From SYFY01 sp043719475 (GTDB taxonomy: Bacteria; Pseudomonadota; Gammaproteobacteria; Pseudomonadales; Azotimanducaceae): a stretch of DNA of 40,955 bases. Positions 39,859 to 40,955 of the stretch are shown piece after piece; the stretch's first letter is position 1; the number at the start of each line of letters is the position of its first letter. Where the stretch lies: assembly GCA_043719475.1 (NCBI GenBank), contig JAYSTS010000239.1, positions 1 through 40,955 of the forward strand, given 5' to 3'. The translations under genes and the position numbers were made by a program. Below the pieces are notes generated by a model. That model had not been told where the DNA came from, made no database searches, and saw only the letters and a list, made by a program, of their open reading frames with translations.

Positions 39859-40955
39859 ATGAATCAGTCCAGTGGCCAGGCCGGTTTTGCACTCGGCCGT
39901 TTGAATCGCATCGGTGACCATCTGAAGCGTGCGTATGTTGATAACGGCAAGATCGCCGGTTGTCAGATCGCGGTCGCCCGGCGTGGGCAGGTGGCGTATT
40001 TCGAGTCGTTTGGTCACATGGATCGCGAGAACAACAGGGTCATGGGTGACGACACGTTGTTTCGTATCGCATCGATGACCAAGCCGATAACCTCGGTCGC
40101 GCTGATGATGCTGTACGAACGAGGTTATTTTCAGTTGAACGATCCGGTGCACCGTTTCATCCCGTCCTTTCGCGATCACCGTGTCTGGGTATCCGGGACG
40201 GGAGAGGCGATGGTCACCGAACAACCCAACCGACCGATGAGCATGCGTGACATGCTCTGCCACACCGGTGGCCTTACCTATGGTGCCCAGCTTGAAGCGC
40301 TGGGATCTCCAGTCGATCCCAATCCGGTGACCAAAGAATATCTCCGGGTCGGGATGAAGGGAGTTGACGGTGAAACTCGAGACAGCTTCCTGCAGAAACT
40401 GGCAGGTGTCCCGCTCCGTTATCAGCCCGGCGAGCGCTGGATGTATTCGCTATCGACGGATGTGTGTGGTGCGCTGGTCGAGATCATTTCTGGCAAGTCG
40501 CTCGATCAGTTTTTCGCTGACGAAATCTTTGCACCGCTGAAGATGCCTGATACGTTTTTTATCGTGCCTCCAGAAAAACGTGATCGCATTGCTGCGAATT
40601 ACACACGGGGTCCGAACAAGGGGCTCTTGTTGATCGAACCTGCGGGTACGACGCGCAATGTGACCGCACAGCCATTTTACTCTGGTGGTGGTGGGCTCAT
40701 CAGCACGACATCGGACTACCTGCGCTTCTGCGAAATGCTGCGACGCGGTGGAGAACTCGATGGCGCGCGAATTCTGGGCCCTCGAACCATTGAACTCATG
40801 CACCGGAATCATCTGAAAGGTGGCAAAGACCTGACTCAGATGGCCATCGGTGGTTTTTCGGAAACGGCCAACGAAGGTGTTGGTTTTGGGCTTGGTTTTG
40901 CGTGCACGCTAGACGCGGTTTCTTCCGGCAGTCTGGTAGGTGGCGACTGGTATTG
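39859..40955 (+). CDS. Serine hydrolase / beta-lactamase-fold esterase, cut by window edge
   Basis: At least 365 residues are encoded. The SxxK active-site motif is in RIASMTKPITS, with a YSLSTD (Tyr-x-Ser/Asn-type) motif later and SGGGGLISTTSDYLRF further on, all typical of class C-like serine hydrolases and EstB-type esterases. MLCHTGGLTY is also typical of the group. No signal peptide is seen, so a cytoplasmic esterase or transferase is more likely than a beta-lactamase. ATG at 39859 follows GGGGAGAG. It lies 129 bp after the hotdog pair on the same strand. The third (His/Lys-x-Gly) motif lies beyond the edge. Confidence 0.93.
   Translation, partial: MNQSSGQAGFALGRLNRIGDHLKRAYVDNGKIAGCQIAVARRGQVAYFESFGHMDRENNRVMGDDTLFRIASMTKPITSVALMMLYERGYFQLNDPVHRFIPSFRDHRVWVSGTGEAMVTEQPNRPMSMRDMLCHTGGLTYGAQLEALGSPVDPNPVTKEYLRVGMKGVDGETRDSFLQKLAGVPLRYQPGERWMYSLSTDVCGALVEIISGKSLDQFFADEIFAPLKMPDTFFIVPPEKRDRIAANYTRGPNKGLLLIEPAGTTRNVTAQPFYSGGGGLISTTSDYLRFCEMLRRGGELDGARILGPRTIELMHRNHLKGGKDLTQMAIGGFSETANEGVGFGLGFACTLDAVSSGSLVGGDWY

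Overview
The window is dense chromosomal DNA from a Gram-negative bacterium, most likely a gammaproteobacterium. That placement rests on the cbpM-cbpA pair, a YghU-type glutathione transferase, lipoprotein and Sec signal peptides, and REP-type intergenic palindromes. No rRNA, tRNA, CRISPR array, phage gene or intact transposase was recognised. About 37 intact or edge-truncated protein genes can be supported, plus two decayed ones. Both window edges cut genes: a prolyl oligopeptidase on the left and a beta-lactamase-fold serine hydrolase on the right.

Layout. 1-5.8 kb: prolyl oligopeptidase and a haem lipoprotein (minus), then an N-acyl-D-amino-acid deacylase, an aldo/keto reductase and an SDR (plus). 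5.8-9.7 kb (minus): cbpM/cbpA with an unusual 10-bp tandem repeat in the leader, a small lipoprotein, a glycosyltransferase-like protein and an FkbM methyltransferase. 9.8-14.7 kb: esterase and PhyH dioxygenase (plus), YghU and an adrenodoxin-reductase-type flavoprotein (minus), and a truncated AAA ATPase. 15.1-19.3 kb (plus): a TetR regulator followed by a carotenoid/stilbene cleavage oxygenase, two hotdog proteins and a zinc-independent MDR reductase. 19.5-21.6 kb: a frameshifted NTF2-like gene, truncated by a REP composite and divergent from a Rieske oxygenase that has a good sigma70-type promoter. 21.7-26.3 kb: two class III CoA-transferases, a metallophosphoesterase, a GST and a small ferredoxin-like barrel protein. 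26.5-31.8 kb: Sel1 protein, a DUF805/pilin-like fusion, MBL hydrolase, amidohydrolase, DUF1330 protein and an SDR. 32.0-37.3 kb: a large P460-like/multihaem cytochrome whose 3' end overlaps a convergent adenylate cyclase gene, then a GNAT. 37.8 kb to the end: a luciferase-like monooxygenase, a second hotdog pair and the serine hydrolase.

Working together. The repeated mix of CoA-transferases, MaoC/hotdog hydratase pairs, Rieske, PhyH, luciferase-like and carotenoid-cleavage oxygenases, SDR/MDR/AKR reductases and hydrolases points to several small catabolic cassettes for hydrophobic or aromatic carbon compounds processed as CoA thioesters. Substrates cannot be read from sequence. Three intergenic regions (about 19.5, 30.6 and 37.5 kb) carry the same mosaic of REP hairpins and separate these cassettes.

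The observations most worth a second look are the P460-like/multihaem cytochrome fusion, the REP composite family with compensatory stem changes and an attached 65-bp conserved block, the DUF805-pilin fusion, the TetR/carotenoid-oxygenase/hydratase cluster, and the 10-bp phased repeat upstream of cbpA. All identifications come from reading motifs by eye; no database search was possible.
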